A stretch of DNA of 64,000 nucleotides from Geosiphon pyriformis (taxonomy: Eukaryota; Glomeromycota; Glomeromycetes; Archaeosporales; Geosiphonaceae): NCBI GenBank assembly GCA_016748015.1, contig JAAOMT010000518.1, positions 407,388-471,387 on the forward strand, written 5' to 3'. Positions 24,683 through 35,600 of the stretch are shown here, piece after piece (positions within the stretch are counted from its first letter, which is position 1; each line of letters starts with the position of its first letter). The notes below the pieces were generated by a model, which worked only from the letters and a program-made list of their open reading frames with translations, was not told where the DNA came from and searched no databases. The translations under genes were made by a program, and so were the position numbers.

Positions 24683-27600
24683 ATGACAATTAAAGGTAGA
24701 CAACTTTTTGTGGGAAATGTAAGCTTGTGTGCAATTTCTATTCTTCGCCTGGTTTCACTTGTGTTATTGAAAAATCCAGTCTTCTAATTATCATTGGTTT
24801 CCTTTAAAAAACAAATAGCTTCCTTTTGTTGGTGAATATACAATCGCCTTTGATTTTGGATTTTTTACTAGATTCTCAGCTTACTCTGCCTTTATATTTA
24901 TATTTTCTATTTTCTAAGTTGGATGGCAGGATTTAAAGGTATTTATTAGTTCTGTGAGACTTTAATAATCTGATTTATAATCAAAGTAAAATTGCTTTTG
25001 AGAACACTTCTGATTTATTCGAAATATTCGTTCCGTTGCTTAGGATTTATTTAGATCAGCTGGCAGTGTACAACGTGCAAACATTATGCTAGGTCGTGAC
25101 GGACGATCGAAAGGACATGGGATTGTGCTTTACGCCACCGTGGCTGATGCTCAAAAAGCTATGGGTAAAATTTAATATACCTCATCTCGAGTTTTGAAAT
25201 CTCTGGCCATATAATAATCCGAGAATTTTTTCAAATTTTTTTTTTACTTTGAAATTTTAAGCAACATTTGATGGGTATGAATGGCATGGCCGAAGATTAG
25301 AAGTTCGTGAGGTATTAAAACACAATTTTGTCTTAAGTTTATATAATTGCTTTTATATAATAATCTTCATCTCCTTACATTCTAGGATCGAAGTGCGATG
25401 GACTTCCCTCCTCCTCCCCCACGTAGTGAAGGTGCAAACTCTTTGATGAAAAATGAGGTAGATTTAATGTAACTTTGAAAAGCCTTACAAATTTTGTGAA
25501 CCTAGATTTCTAACATTGAATCTCCATTAGATTGAGAACGAAAATCTTTCCTCTTCAAATGGTACAATAAACACATCATCATCATCAATAGTAAATGATA
25601 TTAGTGTTAATGGTAATTCTTCAACGCAAGCCTCTTCCCCAATCGAATTTCCATCCGAGAATATCTCTATTGGTAACGGAACTTCAAACGGTACTTATAC
25701 CTTGGATGAATCCTCAACATCCACAATTACCAACACAAACGCAAGTAGTATGACCACTGTTGCTGGGTTAAATGGAGTCGGGGGCAATATACAGAGACAG
25801 CTTTTTGTCGGAAATGTGAGCACACTCTCTATAAATACATACTTAATTGGAAAGTTTGCGATCAATCCATTTATAATCTTCAATTTAAAATGATTGAAAA
25901 TAATCGTTTATTCTTTTCATAATAATTTTAGCTACCTTTTCGCGTACGGTGGCAAGATTTGAAGGATTTGTTTCGAAAGGCTGGAACTGTAATACGTGCA
26001 GATGTTGCTATGGGTTACGATAATCGATCTAAAGGTCATGGGACAGTTTTGTTTGCGACCCTAGAAGATGCGAAAAACGCGATTGGTAACGTAAATTTTC
26101 TGAAGCTGTGACTTGATGATTTATAATTTTTTCCGGAAGATTATTGAAAACTTGAGGTTTTTTAAGCCATGTTTCATAATTATAATTGGCAAAGTCGGAC
26201 TTTGGAAGTACGTGAAGATCGAGGCTTTGTGGATCCTAATAATGGAACTGGAAGCAACTTTTTCCCAGAAATAACTCGTCGCGTTCATGAACAAGTCTTG
26301 AACCAACATTCACAAAATCCATTCGCTCCAGGAGCTCCAATGATCGCACCTGGTATATATTATGGTGTAAGTCAAAAATGTTAATCATTTGTAATCAAAT
26401 GTCATGAATCTTTTACACTATATAAGCGAGTTATGTTCTCAATCCAAGCCCAGGGGAATACAAACACCTGCACCTAATTACGCTGGACGTTTACTTTTCG
26501 TGGGAAATGTGAGATTATTTATTGATATATATTTGCTGGGATAATTATTATTTCCTTACATGGCTCATCGATAAATCATTTTCCTTTATATCAAAGCTAC
26601 CATTCAATTGCCAATGGCAAGATCTCAAAGATCTTTTTCGCAATGCTGGTAATATAATTCGCGCAGATGTATCCACAAATTACGATGGAAGGAGCCGTGG
26701 GTTTGGTACAGTGCTGTTTGCCACACCAGAAGATGCTCGTAACGCCGTCGGTAAATATTTTCCGAAGGATTTGTAAACTTTTATTTTCTTAAAAACATGT
26801 TTTAAAGAAATGTTTTGTATGTTATTTAGTAATGTATAATAATCGTGAGTATCAAGGCAGAACGCTACGCGTTCATTTTGATAAATTCGCGTTACCTTCA
26901 ATCCCACCTCTTCCTCATCACCCTGGCCCACATATACATCTGGTACAACCGGTACATCCACATCATCGACCTCCTTTGCCTCTAATTCCTCCTCACAATT
27001 TTCATATGGGATTGGCTCCGTCAATGCATCACCCTCATTTTTTACCATCTGCTCATATGGGACCGTTTTCTCCGCCTTTGACTACTCCGCCACCATTAAC
27101 AAGTCCTCCTCCCTATCCTGCCACGGCATACAACATATCATTAAACCATTTAGCTTCTACTGTAGCAAATGCTTCAACAAATGGAAGCACACCATTTCAA
27201 CAAATGACAATGGTATCCTCTGCGCCTTCACACGGCAGTAACATTCAACACTCAGCAAGTAATAGTACGTCTCAAACTCTTAATCCATCGCAAGATCAAT
27301 CACTGTCGGCTCCTTCGTTAGTACAATTCTCTAGTTTTGGTCCTATTGGAAAAAATCATTCCGTTCAAACAGTCAACAATTCATCATCAACATCAAGTTT
27401 TGGTTCCGTAAGCGCATTCCCTAACCCTATTTCTGGAGTAAACAACAACGGGAATTCTAGTACAGGAAACAATAATGCTGAGAATGCTTTAGGTGTTTCT
27501 AAAAACGAAAGTCCTATAATCCAATCTTTAATATCTATGGCTGGTTTACATGTTAATCCAAATCCTCCACAACCACTTTTTTATCATCATCATCATCATC

Positions 27601-28283
27601 CACATCTCTCACATCACCCGCACCATCGCCCTCCAGTGGTATCCTCAGCTGCCTATCATCACGCTCATGCTTTTGCTGCCGTACATCACCATCAACAACA
27701 ACAGCAACATCAACATCAACATCATCATGCACTCCAACATCAACACCCTCATCCACAAACTAACCATACTCATCATCCACATCATCATCATCATCATCAT
27801 CATCATCACCACCCGGGTGCGATTGGTAGTGGAATCGTAGGAGGTAATCATCTTCATCAGCATCTCCCTCATAATATTCCTTATAATTCACAAGTTTCAT
27901 CGAACTCATCAGTATCAGTAGCCGGAGCAAATGGATTACATAATAATTCTTCATCAACTGGGATTACAGATGCGGAAAAAGGAAAAAATGGGAGCAGCTT
28001 AGGAACAACCGCTTCAGTACCCAACGACACCGGAAACTCAAATAACAACTCAAGTGGCAATAATAGCAACAATACTTCGATCTCTTCACCACCACTGATT
28101 GTTCCTTCGGCAGCTATATGGAATAATAATGCTACTAATATGTTAAGTGGAACCTCGAACAGTGTCATTAATGGAGGAATCAGCACAAGCGGTGTGATGA
28201 GTATTGAAATGGCCACTCTGGCTGCGATTGGACCAGTAATTCCTACTGCTGTTCCACAATCGGTTTTCGTGAGAAATATCTAA
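24683..28283 (+). CDS. Three-RRM RNA-binding protein with His/Pro/Asn/Ser-rich tail
   Basis: Predicted nuclear/cytoplasmic mRNA-binding protein of about 878 residues. Exons: 24683-24718, 24819-24831, 24919-24938, 25044-25164, 25262-25311, 25386-25457, 25531-25815, 25932-26085, 26167-26366, 26431-26508, 26597-26750, 26830-28283; all junctions are GT-AG and phases add up. RRM1 spans about residues 7-81, RRM2 193-268, RRM3 337-412. Each has RNP2 (QLFVGN or LLFVGN), the string WQDLKDLFR.AG and an RNP1-like RSKGHG or RSRGFG. The set-up resembles the Gbp2/Hrb1 group of shuttling mRNA-export proteins, but I cannot assign orthology. Residues 413-878 are low complexity: Pro-rich, then Asn/Ser-rich, with His/Gln runs including 11 His at 27780-27812. 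The start follows an in-frame TAG. The acceptor of exon 10 could instead be at 26448 (also phase 0). Confidence 0.88.
27580..27812 (+). repeat. CAT/CAA trinucleotide-rich tract coding poly-His/Gln
   Basis: Impure CAT/CAC/CAA repeats inside the last exon of the RRM gene give alternating His and Gln runs, ending with 11 consecutive His codons at 27780-27812. Because the tract is repeat-like, all other frames stay open, producing several misleading frames on both strands. Confidence 0.9.
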
Positions 28284-28379
28284 TATTTGAGGAGGAAATG
28301 AGGATTGATTATTTGAGACTCGGAATTGAAGCAAATTTCTTTAATTTTCGATTTTTCCATAATCCCTTTTTTGTATATA

Positions 28380-28385
28380 AATAAA
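28380..28385 (+). terminator. Possible polyadenylation signal of the RRM gene
   Basis: AATAAA about 100 bases after the stop codon, within TATATAAATAAATG. Position fits a short 3' UTR. Confidence 0.4.
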
Positions 28386-28407
28386 TGAAAATTTGTCGTA
28401 AATTTAG

Positions 28408-28510
28408 AGCAATTGGGGTATGGGTGAGGAACAGACAGAATCAACGGTCACGGGCATCCATAACCGTTCAAGAATGGGTCAGATGGGGTGTAAATAGTCG
28501 TATCAGTCAG
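28408..28510 (+). other. Orphan exon-like open segment
   Basis: Between a TTTAG acceptor-like site and a CAG|GTTTGC donor-like site, one frame is open and unusually protein-like for this window. It begins AIGVWVRNRQNQRSR, contains ITVQEWVRWGV and ends SRISQ. It could be an alternative downstream exon of the RRM gene or a leftover from another gene. I recognise no family. Confidence 0.3.
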
Positions 28511-28745
28511 GTTTGCGAGATGAACACTATATAGTATAAAATTTTCTGGTTTTAGTTATCCAATTTTTTCATTTGTCCTTTAAAAAATAGTGAAAAATAA
28601 CAATAAAACTTTCATAAGTAATAAAACTGTTTCCAATATAGGCTCGCACGAGTCTCGAAACATTCGGGTCAAATTTTCCATGCCTATCAATAAAAATACT
28701 AATTAGTTGCTTAGTGATCCCACCGTTTTGACATCGCCACCATCT

Positions 28746-28768
28746 TTTCCGTTTCCGTTTCCGTTTCC
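28746..28768 (+). repeat. Short TTTCCG tandem repeat
   Basis: About four copies of a 6-base TTTCCG unit. On the minus strand an ATG precedes it and reads a Gly-Asn repeat for 24 codons before a stop. Probably a microsatellite. Confidence 0.6.
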
Positions 28769-28899
28769 AATTCTCATCTTAAAAAAATAAGTACAGTCAA
28801 TTCTTTCTAAATGCAACCTTTATAAATGCAATTTTTCTTAAATCCATATATTAATCGAATTCCATAATGGGACTTAAAAATAAATGTATGTTCTTATAT

Positions 28900-30317
28900 T
28901 TAAAACATTTATTTTTTCAAAGATTTTCACTTTCAAAAATTAACAAAAAATAACAAGATTTAAATTTTCTGTTTTTAAAAATTTTATGATTATAATTGTT
29001 TTTGTAATATATACATTTAATTTATTCAATATTAATTTTATCTAAAAATTAATTTTGGTTATCATAAAATCTTATAATTTAAGACCTTTATATTTTTTAA
29101 AACTGAACATAATTAAAAATAAATAAATTAATAAACAACAAAACTTCTTTTTTTCTTTTATTTCAAATTTTCCAAAAAGAAAAATATTTTTAATAAGAAG
29201 TTTTTTGTTTTTATTGTCTTTAGTTTTTTAATATTTTATAAAACATTACCTATTTGTTTAAGAATTAATAACTTATAATAATAATAATAATAATATAATT
29301 AAGAAAAAGTTTATAAAAAGTATTATATATGGCTTTATTAGAATTAAGATTTTAATTAATTAATATTTAAAATAATTAAAATTTTTTAACAAATTAACAA
29401 ATTCTTATGGTTTTTTTAAAATTTGTTAATTTAAAAAACTTTTTTATTTTTAAACTTTCTTTGAATTTGGTTTTACTTTATTTTTTTTTATAATATGTTC
29501 TAAAAAAATGAGTTTTATTTTTTTAAAAAAGTATTTTTTGGCATTAAACTTTAATTTAGCATTTTGAAATTAATTAAATATTTGTTTTAAATAATTATTG
29601 ATTTTTATAAAAGTTTTTTATATATAATATCTATAAGCCATTAGATATGATTAAAATATTGTATAATTTAAATAATATTATATTAAATTTAAAGTTTTTA
29701 TCTTAAATAAATATATTTTTTTTTATTAATAAAATTTTTTTAATTTATTAATATTTATTAACAAATTTAAAATTTAAACACTATTTTTGTTTTTTAAAGT
29801 GTTTGATATTTTTAAATTAATAATAAAAAATAACTGTTTATAAATAATAAAATTAAGTTTTTAATAATTAATACAAATTAAATTTCTATTTTTTTTAATA
29901 ATAAAAACTACCAAAAATAATTATAAACTTAAAAATTTTTAAATTAAGTATTTTCTGTATTTTTTGTTAAATAATATTAATATTACATAAAAAATACCTA
30001 ATAAATATATTATTAAATTAAATTGGATTTTTTAAATTTAGCATATTAATAAATAAGTATTTTTAGCTGTATTTATTATAAAAAACTTAAATTTCAAGAT
30101 TTAGTTTTTTAATTTTTTTAAAAGTAAAAATATAGCTTTTAATTAACTTTTTTTAAACTTAAAAAATAATATTATATAATTAAACAAAATCAGAAATTAA
30201 CTTTAATTTTTTTTTGTTTTTTAATTTTGTTTTATATAAATAATATTAATAAAATAAAATAAATAATTTTTTTAATTAATAATTATTACTTATTATAATA
30301 CAATTATATAAAATTTT
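28900..30317. other. AT-rich gene-free stretch
   Basis: A/T runs and a (TAA)n microsatellite at about 29276-29295, of the type that ends LINE copies here. No coding or LTR ends recognised. Confidence 0.5.
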
Positions 30318-30383
30318 AAAATAAACATAATTTATGTTTTTTTTTATATAATTAATTACTTAACCCAAAAAAAACCATATTAA
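30318..30383 (-). repeat. LINE 3'-end relic, minus orientation
   Basis: AACATAATTTATGT...ATATAATTAATTACTTAA matches, with decay, the minus-strand 3' block seen near 1.08 and 9.4 kb. Its body is missing because an oppositely oriented LINE tail begins directly after it. Confidence 0.45.
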
Positions 30384-30750
30384 TATTATAAAAATGGTTT
30401 GGATTCCTAATTCGAGGCTTGGGGCTGATATGGACCGCAGGGGCTTGTTGCCTATGGACGGTTTGATTTTTAACGTGGTCCGCGGTCTCTCCGCTGGAGT
30501 GTCTTGTGGTGTTGCTCGCCTGCTGGGTGTTGAGGAGGGTCTCGCGATTAATTTCGGTTTGAGTGTTGTTCATTTGTTTTTTGCTGGTGCGGTTAGGGAG
30601 GTTTCGGTTAATATAGTTTCGTAGTGGTGCCTTGATTGGCCGGGTGGCTGGTCACATGTAGCAAGCGCGTGAATCATATTTAATTTAGAGCTCTAGATAG
30701 TTGTATTGTATTAAATAGTGATTGGGCTCCACTCGTTATTAATAAAAAAT
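30384..30750 (+). mobile_element. Undecayed, severely 5'-truncated LINE 3' end
   Basis: This short copy keeps CpG sites and a high GC level, unlike every other LINE relic here. It holds the last part of ORF2 (30394-30624), then the 3'-UTR block GGTCACATGTAGCAAGCGCGTGAATCATATTTA, and a short A-rich tail near 30740. It is probably a very recent insertion and gives the best available read of the original 3' UTR of this LINE. Confidence 0.7.
30394..30624 (+). pseudogene. LINE ORF2, extreme C-terminus (undecayed)
   Basis: The 76-residue frame ends at a TAG and matches the last residues of copy D ORF2 near 51690-51900 (GL.LLDGL...V.GL..R.S.GV..LLG... pattern), including the same stop position relative to the 3' UTR. 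No enzymatic domain is included. The ATG is incidental, because the 5' truncation falls just upstream. Confidence 0.65.
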
Positions 30751-30934
30751 GTTTTTTGGTATATTTAATTGTTAATACTTCTAATTTAACTATAATTAGT
30801 CTTATGTAAATTTTTTAATTCTGGTTATATAATAATACTAAAGACTTTTTATTAATATTATAATATAAGTTTTTTTTAATTTTAATTATTGTTATGTTTT
30901 ATGTATTTTTTTTTAAAGACTAATTTAAAATCTA

Positions 30935-31143
30935 TTTGCTGTTATTAAAGTTTTCTCTAAAACTATTTTTGCCAAAAATATATTTTTAGTATAACAAAAT
31001 AATAGCAAAGAAAAGAGTGTAAGTTTATACAACAAATTGTATAAAAAATGAGCTTTGCTTTTTGAAAAAATATATCTTAGTTAAAATTATCTTTAACTAA
31101 AAATATCTTTCTTAATATTTATATAAATTATTTCAATAAAAAC
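30935..31143 (+). repeat. Partial family-2 LTR
   Basis: The string GCCAAAAATATATTTTTAGTATAACAAAAT and the following 'AGCAAAG..AAGTTTATA' and 'GAGCTTTGCTTTTTGAAAAAATATATCTTAG' parts match the left half of the family-2 LTRs at 51149-51556 and 54553-55519. It stops at the Tc1-like element, and its remainder is not found on the other side. Confidence 0.6.
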
Positions 31144-31145
31144 TA

Positions 31146-31746
31146 CAGAGGGTGTTCAAAAGTTTCTGAACAAGATTTTATTTAACAATAATATTTATTT
31201 TTTTATAAAATAAAAATAAACAACATATTTATAATTTTATAGTAATTTTCTAAATTTTTCAATTAAGTGTTACTAAACGTTTAAGTCGGCGATATTTTTG
31301 GTGAGTAAATAAACGTGGACGTCCTGAACGAGGTCTTGAATCAATTGAACCAGATTCTTTAAATCGTTTTATTGTATCCGAAACTGTTGTCAAGCTGCAA
31401 TTGACTATGTTGGCAATATCACGATATTTCTTGCCATGCTGTTGTAATAAGCATATAGTATTACGTTGAGCAATCGTTAATTCTTTTTTGCTCCCATTTC
31501 GTTTTTATAAAAACGACGAAAAAATCTTATATGCGCGTTACATTTCATTTTTATAAAAAAACGAGTATGAATAAAATCGATTATGCGCGTCGCGAAAAAA
31601 CATTATACACGCGTGTTTAAAAAATAAAAAACGCGTAATTAAATAATTAACTAACTTAATTTAGTAATAAACTTGTGCTTTTCTTATTATTCAAGCATGT
31701 GGAATGTTACTCCAAAGTTTGTTCGGAAACTTTTGGACACCCTCTG
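31146..31746 (-). mobile_element. Tc1/mariner-type deletion derivative
   Basis: Terminal inverted repeats of about 26 bp begin CAGAGGGTGTTCAAAAGTTT on the left and mirror at the right end (31721-31746) with two mismatches. A TA dinucleotide lies outside each end (31144-31145 and 31747-31748), the usual target duplication. Inside there is only an N-terminal transposase fragment plus non-coding sequence with several GCGCG-type stretches (31530-31635). At 601 bp it cannot encode a transposase and would need a partner in trans. Confidence 0.85.
31259..31500 (-). pseudogene. Tc1-like transposase, DNA-binding HTH fragment
   Basis: Reading from 31500 down to a TGA at 31259-31261 gives about 80 residues starting NGSKKELTIAQR. 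Two helix-turn-helix units follow: GKKYRDIANIVNCSLTTVS, then RFKESGSIDSRPRSGRPR, the standard paired domain with its GRPR linker in Tc1 transposases. The catalytic DDE/D domain is absent. The only nearby ATG is in another frame, so the start is lost too. Confidence 0.85.
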
Positions 31747-31748
31747 TA

Positions 31749-32924
31749 GTTGTGAACTTTCAGATTGCAAATCATTTTTAGAAAAGATCAGAATGGCTGG
31801 CTTTATGTAACATTGAAAATGGTAAGAAGAGAATGAACTATATTTTTGGCGTTTTTGTGCAATGGAGCTAGTTTCAGTTTTTAAGGACTGAAGTAAATGG
31901 TATTATTTAAAATTTAAATTTGCTAATAGAATCTATCGTTGACAAATAAGGAATTTTAAAAAGTTGGTATTTGATTCTAAAAGAAAGTATTCTTTCAATG
32001 TAGCATTTTATTGATATTATCATAATAGCTATTCATGTTTATTTACACAAGGAAAATCCTGGAAATCAAAAAAAAAACTCTCACAGAAGCTCATAATTAC
32101 AATTGAAACACTTACTCCTTGAAATTAAAAAACCTTGTTATCCAAAACAGGTCAATTTCAAGGTTATACACTTGAATTCTCGTTGGAATCCCAACTCAAA
32201 TAAAAATTTTGACAGATAAAAATTTAAATGATGTGCAATAGAGAACGCCAGTATTTGAGCATGCATTTCAATGAATGAACGTGTTACCATATTAGAATTG
32301 GGGTAATAAATTTGATACTCAAATTTTCCTACCAAACGTTTTTTAAAAGCCGTTTTAAGTTTTTCACGCATATTTAATTAGTATTTTTAAAAATTTCAGA
32401 AACTAAAAATACTTCACCGCATATTATTAATGCTAAAATATTTAATACGGGGATGAAACATTTGATTATATCAGATGTAGAATCATTTTAGCGCAAAATA
32501 GTTTTCTTAATGTATCTCTCCATTGTATGGTTTCGTTATCCAGAAAGATGTCTTGGAAAAATACATTAGGAATGTTACACTCGTATTTAAAATATACGAG
32601 AAGAGATTTTAATATTGAACTTTGTCTTTTGAAAAAATTAAAATGGTGAATTGCATGTAAATTTTAAATAGTGCCTTTCAAAAAATCATTAAATTTCTTT
32701 AATTGTTTTTTTGTAAAAGCTATCCCCATTTCAAAGGGAGAATCAAAAATTTCACATTTCAATTCATAAAACACTTAAATTTTATACTTTCGGAAAAAAT
32801 GACGAATCGATTCCCCCCTCATGTAATTATGTGACATCTTAAAGTGAAAAATTATCATTTATTAAAATTTGAACTCTTTAGATATATTTAGATTTTTCCA
32901 AAATTTAATCAAGTCAATATTTTT
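31749..32924. other. Non-repeat unique stretch of unknown content
   Basis: Moderate AT level and no match to the LINE or LTR families here. A 77-codon minus-strand frame (32138-32371) begins MREKLKTAFKKRLVGKFEYQ and looks somewhat protein-like; I recognise no domain. The stretch ends exactly at the Tn5 mosaic-end sequence, so its link to what follows is doubtful. Confidence 0.4.
32138..32371 (-). CDS. Hypothetical small ORF
   Basis: 77 codons from ATG to stop on the minus strand with a mixed amino-acid make-up: a basic N-terminus, a middle segment MHAQILAFSIAHHLNFYLSK that could form a helix, and a Leu/Phe-rich end. No introns, neighbours or motifs support it. It may be an exon or chance. 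Confidence 0.25.
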   Translation of the reverse strand: MREKLKTAFKKRLVGKFEYQIYYPNSNMVTRSFIEMHAQILAFSIAHHLNFYLSKFLFELGFQREFKCITLKLTCFG

Positions 32925-32943
32925 AGATGTGTATAAGAGACAG
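32925..32943 (+). other. Tn5 mosaic end (Nextera adapter core) inside the contig
   Basis: The 19 bases AGATGTGTATAAGAGACAG are an exact copy of the hyperactive Tn5 mosaic end used in tagmentation libraries. It is not expected in a fungal genome, and most likely marks an untrimmed adapter and an artificial junction between 32924 and 32944. Confidence 0.9.
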
Positions 32944-32956
32944 GTATTAAGCACAG

Positions 32957-33823
32957 TATTACTCGTAGAATATAGGAATTAAATATTAGTACATAAATTA
33001 GCCAATCAGAATAAACGTAGTAAAAGTAGAATTCCAAGATTCTTCTCAGAGGAATTGCAGAATTCCAGAAATTTCAGGATTCTTGTACAAGAAATTACAG
33101 GATTCCAGAATTTCAAGATTTCTCTCAAAGGAATTGTAGGATTCCAGGAATTACAGAATTTTTGGTGTGAAGAATTGAGAAATTGAGGAATCTCAATTAT
33201 GTATATATAGCAGTAGTGTTAGAAGTAGAAAAGACAGACCTCACAGTTTAAATTTGATCTAAGTGACCTTCCAACTCACAAATATCAATAAATAATTATT
33301 CTTTATCTCAAATCCACTTTTTACTATCAACATTTCATGTTAATAGTAATTGATACTTAACTACATTGGAACAATAGCTCTTGATCATGGCTATTAATAG
33401 GATACTAATTTGCAATTGTTTTACTTATTTCTTTATTTTCTTTTATTTTTATTTTATTTTTTTTGTTATTTTTTTTGTTGTACTAATTGATTAAAAATTA
33501 AAAGTACTAAGATAAAAATGTTATAGAGACTGGTAAAAAACCCATGAAACAAGGGTAGAACACTCATAGATTTGAGGATAGCTTACCAAAAAGATTACCA
33601 GCCACCATGCTGAGAAAAAAATTCAATGAAATTGCAATTCCAGGAGGCTACTGAAAACAATTATTAAATCTCTGTTCATTATATAAAGGACTCTACAAAA
33701 AACCTTCAAATAATAATATCTTTGGATCTATAATACTGCTAACAACCAATATCAAGCAAGACATTGAGCACCAAGTTATGAGTTTGTTATTTGATTTGAG
33801 ACCCCAAATAATCATTTATAATA
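32957..33823 (+). repeat. 5' LTR of gypsy 1 (family 1)
   Basis: It aligns with 42145-43011 over its length. U3 carries several GAATTCC...AGAAATTTCAGGATTC-type imperfect repeats (33030-33190). TATATATAG at 33202-33210 is the likely TATA box, and T-rich sequence near 33420-33480 may belong to the R/U5 part. The LTR ends CATTTATAATA where the other copies have CATCTGTAACA. Confidence 0.85.
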
Positions 33824-33841
33824 TTTGGTGCTCTCTGTAAG
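33824..33841 (+). promoter_or_regulatory. Likely primer-binding site of gypsy 1
   Basis: TTTGGTGCTCTCTGTAAG starts right after the 5' LTR. The TGG (complement of a tRNA CCA end) fits a tRNA primer site; I cannot name the tRNA. Confidence 0.5.
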
Positions 33842-33960
33842 ATATAATCCTACAGAGAACCAGCACTAACAACAATTATTTAAAAGTGGCAGAATCAGAA
33901 ATCATAGGAACAAACCATTTAAGATTCACCAAATCCTTATTTCAACAGTACAGCTAACAA

Positions 33961-35600
33961 TTGGACTTAACCAATAACCATTATCCAGCAGAATCAGTTT
34001 TCAATTTTTATGTCAACAAGAGAATCATAGATTTTCTAGGAAGACCAGTTAACATTGAATCAGCAAGAGAAAATTTTTATACAGAATTAATCCAACACAC
34101 CAGTTTATTATGGAATTACAGTTTTGTACCAATTATTAGAGAAATTAATCAAGAAATTAAAAGATACACACAACAACAATTTCCCATTACTTATGCAGAT
34201 AAGGATAAAAGAAAATTACAAACACTAATAGTAATACCAAGAGGAATACAATTACCAACATGGAAAAAACAAAGAATTAAATTTCCACTATATCCATCAT
34301 ATCATCACACACCTGGTAGTATCATCAACATTACATCAACAGGTGTGTCCACATTAAATATGACATCAACATTTGGATGACTCCTATTTCAAAGTAAACA
34401 AAAAAAAGTAGAATTATTAGGAACTTATGGTAATTACTTTGAAGAATTTAAATTACAATCCCCAATGTCATCAGAATTTGATTACTGCCACCTCAACCAG
34501 ATTTCAGAAACACAAGTCATTGAAAGATAACAGCATCAGAAGAAAAAGAAGAGGAGGATCAAAAATTTAATTATCAAAATCCAATTGCAGAAAATCTAGA
34601 AGTTGAAATCCTGAATATTCAAATCCAGCAAACTCTGAATAATCCAAACTTTGAGCTAATTAATTAAAAAAACTTACCTCCAAAAATTGTCATCAATTAG
34701 CAATCAATTGATCTGATTGCTAAACAACCTCAACAGCTGCCAATACCACCTCAACCACTACCCCTTTAACTACTACAACAACCAAATGTAAATCTAATGG
34801 CCTATGTTCCAATAGCAAAACTTGAGAAATTTACAGATGAAGAGGATGATGCATAAGTGTAGCTGAATGATGTGAAAAAAGCCATTACAGCTAATGGATA
34901 GAATGACACCAGAGCACTCCAAGCCATCTCTTATTTCTTATAAAATACTACTAACTTATGATATCAAAGTTTAATTGCCAAACCTCAAACATTTCAGGAG
35001 TTTAAAGTTGCATTCTTGGGATATCTTAGTAATAATAACAGTATTAATTGTCTAACTAACATCTTCACTACCATCAAACAAAAAAAAACTGAAGCAGTTA
35101 TTACTTATTTGAGATGTTTTTACAAGAACTTATGTCAAATTCAAGCAATCTAAGTTGACTATTTTACAGCACTACAAATTCTAAACCAGTTTATCCATGG
35201 ACTGCACAGTAGCATCCTTCAATGTGTATGCCTAATGTACCCACAAACCCTCCAAGACACAGTTACCAATACATGAGATTTTAAAACTGCTGAACTCAAA
35301 GCTAATCATACTCAAGCCATTAATTTAGTAATGAACAGATCATTTGAATTGGATTCTAAGCTGAAACAATTCAGTGATTCCATTGACAAAAAATTAGAAG
35401 GATACTTAGCTAACAATCAGGCAATTTATCAATCTCTACAATAATATAATAATCAAGGAAACACGAATCATTTTCAGAATCAGTCGCATCTATTATCTTT
35501 GACCAATCAACAGTGGCAGTAAAAGATGCATGTTTGTCACTACTGTGGTAAACAAGAACATTTGAAAATTGACTGTAGGTTAAGAATAAAAAACCAATGA
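33961..35600 (+). pseudogene. Gypsy 1 gag-like region with CCHC knuckle
   Basis: The structural capsid/nucleocapsid part. An open segment (33961-34380) covers the N-terminal domain, starting DLTNNHYPAESVFNFYVNK with no ATG at the expected place. Further coding in shifting frames follows, with stops at Gln positions. A nucleocapsid-type knuckle is intact at 35535-35576: C-x2-C-x4-H-x4-C, reading CHYCGKQEHLKIDC. Frame changes and stops make it a pseudogene. Confidence 0.7.

Noticed and set aside
27550-27957. Several long open frames on both strands over the His tract
   Set aside because: They come from the CAT/CAA trinucleotide repeat being open in all frames; the spliced RRM gene explains the region.
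29276-29295. (TAA)n microsatellite as a stand-alone feature of interest
   Set aside because: Similar TAA/TTA runs end the LINE copies here, so it is probably just an old LINE tail.
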